DNA of 64,000 nucleotides from NCBI RefSeq assembly GCF_040954645.1, contig NC_092807.1, positions 54,030,981-54,094,980 on the forward strand, read 5' to 3'. Position 1 is the stretch's first letter. Each line of letters begins with the position of its first letter. The notes below the pieces were generated by a model. It worked only from the letters and a program-made list of their open reading frames with translations, ran no database searches and was not told the DNA's origin. This stretch comes from Diabrotica undecimpunctata. Lineage: Eukaryota; Arthropoda; Insecta; Coleoptera; Chrysomelidae. The position numbers and the translations under genes were made by a program. This document shows, one piece after another, positions 15,137-27,246 of this stretch.

Positions 15137-15599
15137 CTATAATATAAAGGATGTTAAGTACCTAAGTTTTTTTTTGCCAATAATTTACTTTATATTCTTT
15201 TTCTTGGAGGTGAAGGAGTGTTTATATCCATATTTAATAAACGTAACACACAATTAATTACAATCGTTAAACCTAATCTACACGATAAATAATACAAACA
15301 ATTTTTAGCACTGCCTGACTGCCTAACAAAAGTCACCAGCCAGCGGAAGTTAAACACAAATAATGTAGACGGTGTAAACAGTTTCTTAGAAGGTATAGTT
15401 TTGTACGACCTGTCGATGCTTGCATTGAGTGATCATGCGACCTTGGATTCCATCTTTTAAACGGCCGGGGTATAGATGTGGTTATGATTTTTTTCTACGA
15501 ATATTTTATTTAACTGTCGGACGGACACGGAACCCCTGCTCTCCTTCTACGGAACCCCAGGGTTCCGCGGACCACCATTTAGGAACCGCTGACCTAGCC

Positions 15600-16095
15600 A
15601 TATTGCTGGAATTTCCTGAGCCGAGTGGTACTACTCAAGGACTTTTCAAAACACATGGTCGATTTTAAAATAAAAACTGCAACTGCTACTTAAAACTCAA
15701 AGGCTTCCTGGAGATACATACAAATAAGCATAGATTCAGCTACATTCAACCTATCATTTAAAGCCAACAACTACGTTCAACAAGCGATATAACTGCACAA
15801 AGCCAACAGCACATACAAAAATGCAATAAATATCATTTTTTAATTTTTGTCAGGATCTTGGCAGGATTTGCCATGTTGACAATAAAATTTCATTTTAATT
15901 TTTTTAATGTACAATAAATATGAATAGTTAGTATTATTTATCATAGTCTAGCTTAAACATATTGGCTGCACACCGTTTTTGATCGGTAGGTAATTGTTGT
16001 ACTAAATAATTTAACTAATGTTTATCAAGTTCAATTATATGGTAGAGCTGAGCGGTGTTTAGAAACAGTATATATCTGAAGATCCATTATTTCTA
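15600..16095. other. AT-rich stretch, nothing recognised
   Basis: No coding, repeat-end or RNA signal recognised on either strand. Confidence 0.5.
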
Positions 16096-16098
16096 AAG

Positions 16099-16240
16099 GT
16101 TCTGAAACTATTTTCTTGTAACATGTCTAAGTTATATTATATTGCATTTACATGGGATTAAACCGTAATTGATTGTAATAAATTATATTTTTAACCAAAA
16201 AATTGACGTTTCTATTTCTACTCAGAAAATCATTTACTAT
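16099..16240 (-). repeat. Penelope-type terminal fragment
   Basis: Shares GTTCTGAAACTATTTTCTTG with the left end of the insertion at 33.5 kb and contains ATTGACGTTTC followed by a stem-forming block near 16203-16235. On the minus strand this reads stem-loop then GAAACGTCAAT, as in the other Penelope-type ends in this window. Confidence 0.6.
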
Positions 16241-16299
16241 TCTGTTCTCACAGAATAGAAGAGGCGGCAGAAATATAATATATTTTTAATTAAAAACAG

Positions 16300-17180
16300 G
16301 GGCAAAAGAGACCGGATTAGAAATAAATATACAAAAAACAATAAAGCTGGCACAGGCAGGAACTAGGGGAAGTAGACGTATACTTAAATAAGAGGACAAT
16401 ATTGAAACTGTAAAAAGTTTTACATACCTGGGAGTTGCATTAGACACGGATGGAATGGAAAAACCAGAAATTTAAAAAAGAATATTTAAGGGAAACAAAG
16501 CTTACTTTTCACCCGCTTTACTTTCTATTCAGAGATCCAGATACAAAAATTTATCAAATACAACAGACCGTTGGTCCTAGTTTTCGTAGACTTTCGTAAA
16601 GCAGCCGATATGATAGAAATTAACAGCGTAATGAGAGCGTTGAAGGAACGTCGCATAGATTATAGGTACTCCAAACTGATCGCGGTTATATACAATAATA
16701 CAACCATGGCCGTAAGACTACACAAAGATACAAAATGTATAAAAGTCAAAAGAGAAATCAGGCAATGAGACACGTTATCTCATAACCTTTTTAGAGCAGT
16801 TCTAGCTTTCAAACATGCTTTTAAAAAATAAGAGTGAGAAGCCAAAGGGATTAATGTTGACGGCGAAATGAACCATGAACTTTACCTACTGTTCAAAGAG
16901 GCACGGCTCTCAAAATTCATTTGACTTCAAAAACTTTGATGAACTGGTTATGTAGTAAGAATAAAGACCGAAATATTGCCAAACAGAGCCCTAGATAGTA
17001 AAATGTAGAGCGTAATACCAAAAGGAAGACCACAGAAGAGGTAGAAGGATAAAGTGGCAGCGGACGCGCAAAATTTGCTAGACATAAGAACCTGAAGAGG
17101 ATCGGCGCGGGACCGGTAAGGCTGGAGGAATAGTTTGGATAAGGCCAAGGATTGATTTGGGCTGAAGCGCCATTGAAGAG
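16300..17180 (+). pseudogene. RTE-like LINE fragments
   Basis: First piece (16300-16540) reads GLEINIQKT, TRGSRRI, VKSFTYLGVALDTDG, i.e. the region after the RT catalytic box. A second piece (16560-16770) reads VFVDFRKAADMIEINSVMRA, IDYRYSKLIAVIYNNTTMAV, the block before the catalytic box, so the order is scrambled relative to a normal RT, implying deletion or two copies. The third (16940-17160) reads IPKGRPQKR.KDKVAADAQN, the C-terminal region. Many stops. Confidence 0.75.
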
Positions 17181-17529
17181 AAATCATTTTCATAAGAATA
17201 TTTAAGAATTTTGTGAAAATGAATATAACCGCGAAAGCTGTTAAAGCTGTCATTTCTAAATTGACTGTTGATTTAATTAGCCGTGGTATTGCAGCAAACA
17301 CTAATGCTTTTGGCTGGACGAATCTGAGGGTAGATTTTGTGCCCTAGGGGAAATCAAATTCTGATTATCTGGTTGTTGCTGTATTATGTATATGTGTTTG
17401 TGTGTGTATGTGTTCATGGATTATGTTTGTGTATTGTGTGTTGCATATGTATCGTGCATGATTGTAGACGATATGTCTCAGACTTTTTTAATTCGCTATT
17501 GTTGATGTATTTTTGCTATTGACTTCTTC

Positions 17530-17880
17530 TTTTATATCTGTAACCAAAGCCTGCGGCATTCTGCTGTTGGGTTTGTTACACATTTTTCTTTATTAAGTAG
17601 AATGAAGGTTGCTTTTTTGATTTATCTCTATTTTATCTCTGTTTCTTTTATGATTATTGATGCATTTTTCCATTGTGTTCATTGTCCCAAGCATGTTTGC
17701 ATATCTGTAATTTGTCGATATACCTGTTTTTGATTTATGTTTCCTTTATCCTGACACTAAGTGGTCTTGCGGTTTCTTTCACATAGAAATCATTGCATTC
17801 AGAGGGTATTTTATAGATGCAGTTGTTTGATTTCTGTTGTGTGTTAAATTCTTTTTTTGTAAAATTTTTAAATATTCTTT
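17530..17880 (-). pseudogene. Penelope-like element GIY-YIG endonuclease remnant
   Basis: Minus-strand reading NNCIYKIPSECNDFYVKETA then RPLSVRIKE and DKLQICKHAWDNEHN follows the Penelope GIY-YIG endonuclease (YKIPC.C...YIGET.R.L..R.KEH...AI..H.W...H). In functional copies the second box is YIGET; here it is YVKET, so the conserved Gly is lost. This nuclease domain sits at the C-terminus of Penelope reverse transcriptases. The RT itself is not found nearby. Confidence 0.7.
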
Positions 17881-17889
17881 TGAAAACGA

Positions 17890-19125
17890 TTTCCTAAATA
17901 AAAATCAAAACGTCACATTTTTATCATTGATCTACTGTGTCCTAATATACAGAATATTTAACTCTGTAGGTTAATTGATCATTTCTTTAAGAGTAGTTTT
18001 CAAGTTCAATGCTTTATACAAGTTGAAAAATGATTTGCAGTCGGTGATGATGTGTTTCACTGTTAGGTAAACATTGTAATGCTGGCTTTGCAAGTTGGAT
18101 GAGTTCCTAAATATGTCAAAATGTCAAGGTAAATTTATTGTGATTAATTTGTCAGTAACTTAATTAAAAAGTAAATATAAAAATAAAAGAAGAAGTGTCA
18201 AAAAAATTATTGTCAACATTTAACATAAATTTGAAAAGAGGACAACTTGAGACGAAAATAATATAATATACTGGTCATTGTTTAAATAAAAAACAAAGGT
18301 ATATAAATACTTTAATCCATTTATTGCGATTAAGATAAGAGAAATTATTTTATGCAGGTAATAAGCAAAAATAAAAATATGAAAACAATATTAATGTTCA
18401 CGTACCTGGTAGTAATCTAATAATTAGAGGATGAAGAGGTGAATCTAGATATATTAATTAAAGCGGAAAACATAAGGGTTTTTAATCATTAAATTATAAA
18501 GTTTTCTAAAAAAAAAAACAAAATACATAGGAGAATAAAATTTATGATGTACAAAACAACACATTATAATGTTCTTAATGTGTCTTGTTTGTCAGTCCTT
18601 CTTTAAGGTTTACTATTTTTCTTTAAATTGTATATATTTGGATTTTCGTTGTATACAATCACTATGTAATATTATATCCATCAGCTCTAGTAGCTTAATA
18701 TTTTAAAGTTTTAGACGTAAAAGCCAAAAGCAAGAGCCAAATTGTCTCCACTGACGAACCAAATTAGTTCCATATCTGTCGACATACTGTCTCATTAAAA
18801 ATTCAGAATCCCCATTGGAATTTATTTTTAAATTGGTTTTTAGCAGATATAGGGATACTGCAGTAAACCCAAGGATATTTATATTTTTTTGTTCCTTCTC
18901 TTTCTCATAACTTAGTTTGTTATTAGCTCATTTTTAATAGTTTATTATTTAAATTATGAGTTACTAATTTTAAATATCCGAAGGATTTGAGCCCTGGTTT
19001 AAGAGAATCTTAACAAAATTAGAACCTGGTCAGGTCACGTCAATAGACGTTTTAGCCTAACTTCCGCGACAGCCGGGTAGCATCAATAAGCTTTATGAAA
19101 ATTTATTTGTTTTTTTATAGCTTTT
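17890..19125. other. AT-rich stretch with little recognisable content
   Basis: A minus-strand piece near 18040 reads HIITDCKSFFNLYKALNLKT, faintly like the Cys-His tail of a LINE C-terminus, but too short to assign. No other feature seen. Confidence 0.4.
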
Positions 19126-19127
19126 TG

Positions 19128-19467
19128 TAACAATAAAACACTAAAAACTTTGTATTCGAAACTTCCACAAAATTTATTATAAAATCTTACAGCTATTTCG
19201 GTAGAGTACCTTTCTCAAGTGATCTATTTTTGGTATGCATTTAAACAGTATAGTCTTTAACCAAATAGGTTGAGGAGGGGAGAACTGTTTGTCTCAAGTT
19301 GGTTAAAGACTATAAAGTGGTTTCGTTAAAGACTATAAAGTGTAAATGCATACCAAAAATAGATCACTTGAGAAAGACACTCTGCCAAAACAGCTGTAGT
19401 GATAAGATTTTATAGTAAATTTTGTTGAAGTGTTGAAAACAAAAGTTTTCAGTGTTTTATTGTTAGA
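19128..19467. repeat. Penelope-type ends in inverted (hairpin) arrangement, copy A
   Basis: Left arm (about 19128-19265) and right arm (about 19325-19467) are inverted copies; both contain ATGCATACCAAAAATAGATC in mirrored orientation and the CTTGAGAAAG element. On each outward strand the order is CTTGAGAAAG, a short stem-loop, then (A/G)AAA(T/C)AGCTGT. The left arm stem is GGTA/TACC, the right arm GACA/TGCC. Inverted terminal copies of this kind are known at Penelope insertions. Confidence 0.75.
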
Positions 19468-19543
19468 TAAAATAAATTTCCATCAAGTAACGGTCGAATC
19501 CATTATATAGTTTTTTGCTTATGACATTCTGTATTTTTAGGGG

Positions 19544-19777
19544 AATGTAGGGAATAAGCCACAAAATATATTCAAATGTTTAATTTACTGACGTTTCGAT
19601 CTCTATTCCAGAGACCGTTTTTAAAGTTTTAAAGAAAAAAAAAGAAAATAAATAAGATAATAAACAAACTAATAAATGTAACTATCGTGTATATCTTTCA
19701 TAACGGTCTTTGGATGTAGAGATCGAAACGTCAGTAAAAACCTGTAAATAAATTTATATTGTGGCCTATTTCAAACA
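19544..19777. repeat. Penelope-type ends in inverted arrangement, copy B
   Basis: Left arm reads GAATAAGCCACAAAATATA then TTTACTGACGTTTCGATCTC; the right arm carries the mirrored GAGATCGAAACGTCAGTAAA and TATTGTGGCCTATTTC. The stem before GAAACGTCAG is conserved as GGTCTCT/AGAGATC-like pairing. The spacer (19630-19690) is A-rich. Confidence 0.75.
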
Positions 19778-19779
19778 AA

Positions 19780-21560
19780 TAATATCTTAGAAATATTATA
19801 TAATTATTAACGTTGAAATAAAAGTAAGTGTACGCCACTGGATTTCCATGAGCTTTTTCCCACTTCTCTGCTTTCAAACGATGAAATCACTTTTCCAAAT
19901 AGTGGCATTATAGTATAACACTCTATTAGTGAACATCAGTTTCCGGCGTATGTCGGATATGTAATATCAGTAACAAATAAATATTACACACAATAGACTG
20001 ACAAACAGGCACATAAATACAAACAGTAATTGAACTTAAAAAACAGGCTCACTCTTTTGGAAAAGTTTTGGATTAAAATTTTTAATATCTTACAAAGATT
20101 TTGAGGGATTTTTTTAGAGATATTTTGGAATAATAACTAAAACCGGTCAGTGTTTTATTATTTTACTATAACACATCTAACAAACACAATTCGTCTGGGC
20201 TGCACGTCTATAATCTTGCTATAAAGACTAACTATACAATCATAACATGAAGTAATCACCACTCTCTTGTAAGAAGAAACTTTGCTCGACCATATATTAG
20301 TATGGAGTATGGAGGAAGAAATGACCACATAACCTCCAAACATGACAGTAACATAGCACAATCGTGCTGATATAATAATATTTTAAAATTTGTTTGTAAA
20401 TTCAATGTATGTAATGTCCTTATAGTTTAAATTATCAAAAGTTTACCCCTATAACTACATCTGACACATATATGGCTTGGTCATAACTTAAAATAAACAA
20501 TACATAATATTTCCATATCTGAGTAAATGGGTCTCATGAGGGTGGTGGTGAGCTGCATAATTATACAAAACAAAAGAGCCTTCTTGTATCTATTATGTAA
20601 GTCTTAATTCTTTCATATAATTTGTTTAACAGTTAACTTTATACTTATAAGTCAAATTTAATTTTCATATTCTACATCACTTTAATCAACTATATACTGA
20701 CTATAGTGTACAATTTTTCATCATACTGGTTATAACAAATTTCAATAATGTCAATCAATGGGTATATTGTATACGATGTCAATTTTCTCACTAAATTATT
20801 TATACATTTAATGAACAGTATATAAATATATCCTCTTCACTCCTTTAGTAGACATATTATGTGTATGAATATGAATTCAGTTAAATTTATATCCTGGAAG
20901 TAATGAAAATGAACCTGTATTTGGTAATGTAACTACTACAACACAGTACCCTCGACCGTTCTAGAGTGAAGTTCGGTAACTCACTCATAGATGGCAGCAG
21001 TAATGACATAATGAAGAATCGTAGAAAAAGGGTTCCATACGGTGACTTACATATTCGTGGTACTTAAGTACTGTTATTAAAACATCATTTTAGGTTGTAA
21101 ATAGTATTTGATCTTCTATTCGCAATATTCCGTTTTGTCGAAGTTCCCAAATGTCTACAACATTTGCAGTATCGGAAATTTGGAGACATAAAGAAATTTG
21201 TACACATTTGTGTAAACGAGAACCCAACATTGTTTCTACTATTAATTATTATGGCTACATATGTGTACACAAGTTCCCAGATCTAGTTGTACTATTGATT
21301 ATTATGGCTACATACAGTGTTTTTTCCTTAATTGAAAACCTTAAAACATCTTCATTAGGTACCATTAAAGCAAAGAACGCCGAGACAAGTCTCTTTTTAT
21401 TTTGGAGAACTGCAACTATGATGACGTCATTCATTTGTTTATTGCTTAAATGGTAGTTACTTAATGGAGATATTTTAAGGTTCCAACCCAAACAGTTACA
21501 CTGTATGTGTATACTAGTTCGTAGTTAGTAGTAGATATTAATCAGCATCTAAAAATGCAA
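19780..21560. other. AT-rich stretch, nothing recognised
   Basis: No gene could be supported. A short direct repeat of ATTATTATGGCTACATA occurs at 21246 and 21299. Open stretches of 60-100 codons near 21.1-21.5 kb overlap on both strands and resemble nothing I know. Confidence 0.45.
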
Positions 21561-21564
21561 TCTT

Positions 21565-22649
21565 TTTTACAGACCGAGAAAAACCCGTGATCTCGAATGA
21601 GGCAGTGATGCTGGAGAGAATGAAGAGAAAAATTAAAATTTTGAACACGAGAAAACTAAGGGGGTAAAAATTTAAGTGATTCCGAATCAAATGAAGATGA
21701 AAAGGAGATTAGCCTTACAGAAAGTATGAATCACAAACAAGAAACTGGAGGTGTAATGCAAAGTGCTCACACTGATGAAATGGAGACGAAGGGTGAAAAC
21801 TCAGCAGACATTGGAATTGTTCACGCTGTCAAAAAAAAAAAATAATTGCGCGGAAGCTCATAAAAACCAGAAAATGAATTTAATTTTAAACGGGACAAAA
21901 AATTTAAACTGAAAAATAAATTTTCAGAACTTCAAACTAACTTATCAGATTTAAGCAGCGAGTTTAAGCCATTACCATTAACATATTTTGACGATTAATA
22001 TAACAATGATTTTTGTGAGTTAGTTGCTACCCAAACTAATATTAGTTTTCATTAAGTTCATGGAGAAGTACTAAACACAACTGCTTCTGAAATTTGAAAT
22101 TTTGTAGGAATCAGTTTAATTATAAGTACAACAAAGTATATAAGAATAAATATGTATTGGGCTACCCATTACCGTGTTCCTTTAATAGCGGACTGTATGA
22201 CAAGGGACATATATTTTTTACTGCGAAACACAATGTTGACAGATTGTTAATTCATTTTCCGAAAATTACAAGAATAGATTATAGAAAGTAATGCCTATAA
22301 TCCAACGATTTCAGCAAGCAGTTTTAAATCTACCAAGAGAAAAACATGTTTTTATAGATAAGCAAATGACTCCTTTCGCTGGTCATGTTAGAACTAGAAG
22401 TATGTACCTAAAAAACGAAATCCAACTGAACTTAAACTTAAAATCTTGCGTCATCTCCAAAGGGACACATTTTAGATTCGTTCATTTATCAGGGAGCTAC
22501 CACAAATCTTTTCCGATCAATCCCAATTCGAAATTAGGTACAGGAGGTCGAGCTGTCTACAACGTACAAACGTTTACTTTGACAGGTATTTTAATGGAGT
22601 TGTACTCATAAAAATTTTTCACGAAAAATGGATTTGTACAACAGAAATA
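21565..22649 (+). pseudogene. piggyBac transposase, 5' part, interrupted
   Basis: Acidic N-terminal region, then SEFKPLPLTYFDD, CELVATQTNISFH, PLIADCMTRDIFFTAKHNVD, HVFIDKQMTPFAGHVRTRSM and LKSCVISKGTHFRF with SKLGTGGRAV. These follow the piggyBac order (FFdde..D.i...TN, W.A......m..D.F..i....Hf.d, Q...iDE.M.pFkGR...rQY, K.wv.a...g....f.vYtG, lG..vV). Many stops and shifts. A LINE with an exact TSD splits the gene at 22662; the sequence resumes at 24413. Confidence 0.82.
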
Positions 22650-22662
22650 ATAATGACAAATC
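22650..22662. repeat. LINE TSD, left copy
   Basis: ATAATGACAAATC, identical to 24400-24412. Confidence 0.93.
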
Positions 22663-24399
22663 TTCTTCTTCCTACTTTATAAATAGGCTTAATGCCTGTT
22701 TTACTTCGGTTTTTAGCCTCAATTGACGTTGTCTGACCATCTTTTCCTTGGTCGTCCCAATGATCTTCCATTTGGCGATTTGTCTCTTGCTTCTTCGTAC
22801 TATTCTATCTTCTGTCATTCTTTCGATGTATTGATTCCATTCCAATTTTCTTCTTTTGGTCCACGCGTTTATTTTCTCTATACCACATCTCGTTCATATT
22901 TCCCCACTTCTTACTCTGTCTCTAAGAGTTTGTTTTGTTATTTTTCGTAAGACTTTCATTTCTGTTGTTTTTAGTAGTCTTTGTGTTTTCGCCGTATCTG
23001 CTCTTGTTTCCGCTGTGTACGTCATTATCGGTCTTATTGTTGATTTATATATCCTGGTTTTCGTTTCCGTTGTGAGGTATTTGTTTGTCCAGATTGTGTA
23101 GTTGAGACATACTGCTGCTCTGTTTGCCATGTTCACTTGTTTTTGTACTTCTTCTTCCACTTTTCCGTAGCTTGATAGTTTTATTCCCAAGTATTCAGTT
23201 TCCATCACTTGTTCTATTATTTTGCTATTTATGACTAGTTTACATCGTCTCGGTTCCGCTGCTATCACTATCGGTTTAGTTTTTTCTGTTGAAATCTCCA
23301 TGTTGTATATGAGCGCCGTATCTTCGAATTCTTTAATTAACCTTTGTAGGTAATCTTCATTTTCGGCTGTTATTATGGCGTCGTCGGCATAGCATATTAT
23401 CCTTATTTCCTTTTCTCTTATTCTATATCCTCTTCTTTTTTCAACTTTCTTTATAGTTTCATCCATTATCAGATTTATTATTAATGGGCTCAGCGATTCT
23501 CCTTGTCTAATGCCAGTTTCATATTTGATAGGTTGCGATAGTCTTACTTTACATCTTACCATAGCTATGCTATCTTTATATATATTCTCAATGGTTTTTA
23601 CCAAATCCAGTGATATTCCCTTTTCATATAATAAATGTATCGCGTCCCGAATTCTCACTCTATCAAACGCTTTCTTCACATCTATCAGAAACATATATGT
23701 TGGTTTTTTGTATTCCAGCGACTTTTTTTTATTTGTCTTATTACAAAAACTGCATCCGTGCATGATCTTCCTGTCCGGAATCCTTGCTGTTCCTCTTGCA
23801 GAGATATTCGTTCGTTTATTTTTGTCGCTATTATTCTTGTTGTCAATTTGAGTGTTGTATTTAATAGATTTATTGCTCGATAATTATTGGGGTCTTTCTT
23901 ATCTCCTTTTTTGAAAAACATCAACATGACCGCTGTCCTCCATTCATCTGGTATTCTGTTTGTGGTGATTATTTTATTAATAAGAAGTTGCAGTTGTTGT
24001 ACAAGGTGATCACCTCCATATTTTAAGAGTTTATTTGGTATTTCATCTTCTCCTGGTGACTTTCTGTTTTTTAATTTGTTTATTTCTTCTTTTACATCGT
24101 TTTGGGAGATTTCGGTCTTTTCCTCAGTTATTATATTTTGCGTTTCTGGTAAAGGTTCTTCGCTTTGTTTTTTACATATTTCTGTCAGGAAGGCCATCCA
24201 TGTATCCTCTTGTATGTATTCTATTTAAACTAGTTCTTTCATTTCGCCTCTTTGTTGTCTTATAAAGCGCCATACTTGTTTCTGTTGTCCATAGAAATCC
24301 ATCTCTAGTCCTTTTGTGAATCTTTCCCAGTAATCTGTTTTTGTTTTTCTTACCAATTGATGAGTTTCAGTTCTTATTCTTTTATATTCTTTTATATGG
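22663..24399 (-). pseudogene. RTE-like LINE, 5' truncated, inserted in the piggyBac pseudogene
   Basis: Minus strand. Starts 5'-truncated near 24399, includes KNRKSPGEDEIPNKLLKYGG, MFFKKGDKKDPNNYRAINLL, EEQQGFRTGRSCTDAVF (23685-24197), then after a frame change FLIDVKKAFDRVRIRDAIHL, GIRQGESLSPLIINLIMDE, catalytic IICYADDAIITAE near 23385-23420 and, further 3', GRPRKRWSDNV near 22740. The polymerase box YADD is intact; one frameshift near 23750 separates two long open frames (170 and 289 codons). The 3' end is a GAAGAAGAAG tail. The 13-bp TSD shows target-primed insertion. Confidence 0.92.
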
Positions 24400-24625
24400 A
24401 TAATGACAAATCAATTTTCAAAAATCAGATTAAAATCAGATGCCAAAATGAAAAAGATGAGAAGAGGGAGTATATATTCAAGAACTATAGAGAATGGCAA
24501 AATATGCATTGTCAAATGGATGGATAACCGATCTGTACTACTGGCGTCAACAATACACAGCGATCGACCTTTTGATAAGGCGAAAATATATTATAAATCC
24601 GATAAAGCTTACATTTACATTTAAG
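24400..24625 (+). pseudogene. piggyBac transposase, continuation after the LINE
   Basis: First 13 bases are the right TSD copy. The frame then reads MKKMRRGSIYSRTIENGKIC followed by IVKWMDNRSVLLASTIHS, the piggyBac block in which a W.DnK.V..lS motif follows a basic stretch (third catalytic Asp region). Its position right after the LINE confirms the gene was continuous with 21565-22649 before insertion. Confidence 0.85.
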
Positions 24626-24629
24626 TTTG

Positions 24630-25215
24630 ACAGTTAGTAACCGGATTATCAGTTTGGATTCAAACAACAACATGGAACAATTAAGCAGGTACATAGGGTT
24701 GCCAAAGTAGCAAGAGGTGCAATTGAAAAGAAAGAATACTGCACTGTTGCCTTTTTGAATGTCTCACAGGCATTTGATAAAATAAGGCATGAAGGTCAGA
24801 AAACTCATTTTTCCCATTTTATGTACATACTTCTTAGATCCTATCTCACCAATCGATACTTCCAGGTCAGATACAATAAAGCAGTATCAAATCTATACGG
24901 CAGATATTCTCACAAGAGTAAAAAGCACAATTGCTACCTACACAGATGATACTGCAATATTGGCTTCTAGCTTAGTTCCTAATACAGCGCGCCACAATTT
25001 ACAAATTAATTTAAATGATCTATAAAAATGGTTAAAACTGTGGTGAGTTAAAGTAAATGGCAGCTATTCAGCACATATAACACTCATTTTACGCAGGTCG
25101 AGCATACCATATGTGCGTATACATATTACCCAAAAGAAATGATGTTAAATACTTCGGAGTATATTTTGACAATCGACTAAATTGGGAACGGCATATCTGG
25201 ACATAGCGACTACAA
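24630..25215 (+). pseudogene. Jockey-like LINE reverse transcriptase, internally deleted
   Basis: Reads FGFKQQHGTIKQVHRVAKVA, CTVAFLNVSQAFDKIRHEG, LLRSYLTNRYFQVRYNKAVS, then directly TADILTRVKSTIATYTDDTA (YADD box mutated to YTDD), LVPNTARHNLQINLNDL and NDVKYFGVYFDNRLNWERHI. The PQGSVLGP-type block between the third and fourth groups is missing. Both ends are truncated. Confidence 0.85.
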
Positions 25216-25219
25216 CAAT

Positions 25220-26494
25220 GATTTATTTTAAAATACAGGAAAATGTATTGGTTCATGAATTAAAAATCCAAATTAAGTATACATAATAAACACTTTTTTT
25301 TAAATTCCTATAAAAAACGTAGATATGTTAAGATAGCCTTAGATAGATCACCAGTGCAGTTACCAGCTATATATGAGAGAAGCCACCAAATTTGATAGTA
25401 AAAACACCTTAAATAATGTTATTTTTGTTAAAAAATACATATTTCTTGTTAAATTTAAATGATGTAGTTTTAAACAGATTTACATCATGGCAACGCAAGA
25501 CTCTCAGGAGTTGCCAACCCAAGCAAAGGTATTAGTGGTCTTTGTTAAGATTTCTGCGTGGACACTGTGGATAAAATGTAGCCCTGTTATAGCTATAGAT
25601 TAGCAATGTGACGGTTGAAGCAAACCAGCTCGTTGATATGACTGAAACAAAAAGAACGTTCAGAAGTGCAAAACCTTCAAGTAGCTCTATATATGAGACC
25701 AAAGTAATATTTATTAGAGATAAAAGGATATTAGGTAGCGCTTTTTTTTTAATTTTTCATTTGTAAATTGATCAAAATTTAATATTTCAACATGCGGAAA
25801 ATAATTTTACGCAAAAAAAATGATATTTATGTATAATTTAAAGGAGTAGTAAAACCATAATATTTTTGGATTTCCTTAATATAAATTTTATATACACATA
25901 TAGGACAGCCTTACAAAACATCTTAAAGTTTAGTTCTTAGACAAACTTTTCCAATTTCCCGTATTACCGATTGTCTCTATAGCAATTTATCTCAAGTTGC
26001 CATATTTCATCATCACAAACAAATTTATAGCTATAAAAGTCAGATCAGTAAGATTTTTTTTTTGAAAAACTTCCATTCGTTATTCTAAAAGAATTACCTT
26101 TGTTTTTATCCTTTCGCGAGGTTTTTCCTCTCCAATAAATTGTTAAAGTCATTTATCAATTTAATTGACGATGGTTTCCCGCATATATAAGGAATTAAAG
26201 AATCCATTCTGCTGATGAGAAAGTTCTGGAAGACGATTTGCACTTTCCTGGCCCCTATAAAAATTATGGCTGCTTTTAGTAAGAGCCAAACAGATGGATT
26301 TTTGCAAAAAATTCTCATATTTTTCAGATAACTGTAATAATTACAGGCTATCATTAGTCAAATGTCGTGGTTAATATTGTCTTATAAAATTAAAAGTAAA
26401 CTGTAACATTTTATATCACGAGGAATATAAAAAATAATATCTAATATTGGTTTTAAATTTATATTACACTTATTATACCATCATATTAACTTCT
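25220..26494. other. AT-rich stretch, nothing assigned
   Basis: A minus-strand open stretch of 82 codons at 26106-26354 resembles no family I know. No repeat ends were seen. Confidence 0.45.
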
Positions 26495-26502
26495 TATTTA
26501 CA
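26495..26502. repeat. 8-bp TSD, left copy of the hAT-like boundary
   Basis: TATTTACA, identical to 35955-35962. Confidence 0.6.
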
Positions 26503-26759
26503 CTGTGGCGTAATCACGTAATCAGGGTGGGGGGTTTGGGGGTTAAAACCCCCAGGGCATATAAAGTAAAAAATATATAAGAATAGTAAGAGAATGTAAC
26601 TTGTCTTTCACACACAATACAAAAAATCCAAAACGCTAATTTAATAATTAAATTACCACTTTAAATATGTAGAATACAATAATTATTGTATAGATACACA
26701 ATAATTATTAATATTTTTCATAATGTTTAGATATAGATACCTAATATTAAGCTCATGAC

Positions 26760-27190
26760 AAAAGTAGACAGAACGAGTCAGTTGCAAATAGCATGCGCCT
26801 ACAGGACTGTATAGGCGGCTTTGGGAGCAATTACGGGTTGTGTTCCTCTGCATGTGTTAGCAGTAGAAAAGAGACTACAGCAGTAAATCTCTATGAGAGA
26901 AGAGAACATTTGACAACAGCTATAAAAAAAGAAGAAAGGGAAAGATCAATGGAAAGATGGCAAGCAAAGTGGAATAAGAAGGAAGATGTTGCCCAATGGA
27001 CAAAGATGCTGATCCCAAAACTAAGGGACTGGGTAGATTGTCTGTTTAAGGGCGTATCTTCATAGATTCACAAAGACAGATACATAAATGCCTATACTGC
27101 GAATATTTCGACATTGTTACTCACACAATGCTGGAGTGTAATATATATACAGTGGAGAGAAATAGAATGTATAAAGAAATTTGTATGAAT
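26760..27190 (+). pseudogene. R1-like LINE C-terminal fragment
   Basis: Reads LYERREHLTTAIKKEERERS, MERWQAKWNKKEDVAQWTKM and LIPKLRDWVDCLFKGVSS, then CLYCEYFDIVTHTMLECNIY. This is the end of R1-clade ORF2 (W...W..a..g.WT..LIP.l..W) with its C-terminal C..C.......H....C knuckle. An in-frame stop at 27062 separates the two. A GAAGAAGAAGAG run follows at 27200. Confidence 0.78.
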
Positions 27191-27246
27191 CCAAAGAAAG
27201 AAGAAGAAGAGAAACATCAACCGCACCAACGACAGAGATAAGTAAT

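Noticed and set aside
15429..15668. 79-codon plus-strand frame across the hAT right end
   Set aside because: It reads through the inverted terminal repeat and TSD into flanking DNA, so it cannot be a gene.
21151..21491. Overlapping open frames on both strands as a protein gene
   Set aside because: No motif on either strand; a small direct repeat explains part of the openness.
26106..26354. 82-codon minus-strand open frame as a host gene
   Set aside because: No family resemblance, no splice or start context; consistent with chance in AT-rich DNA.
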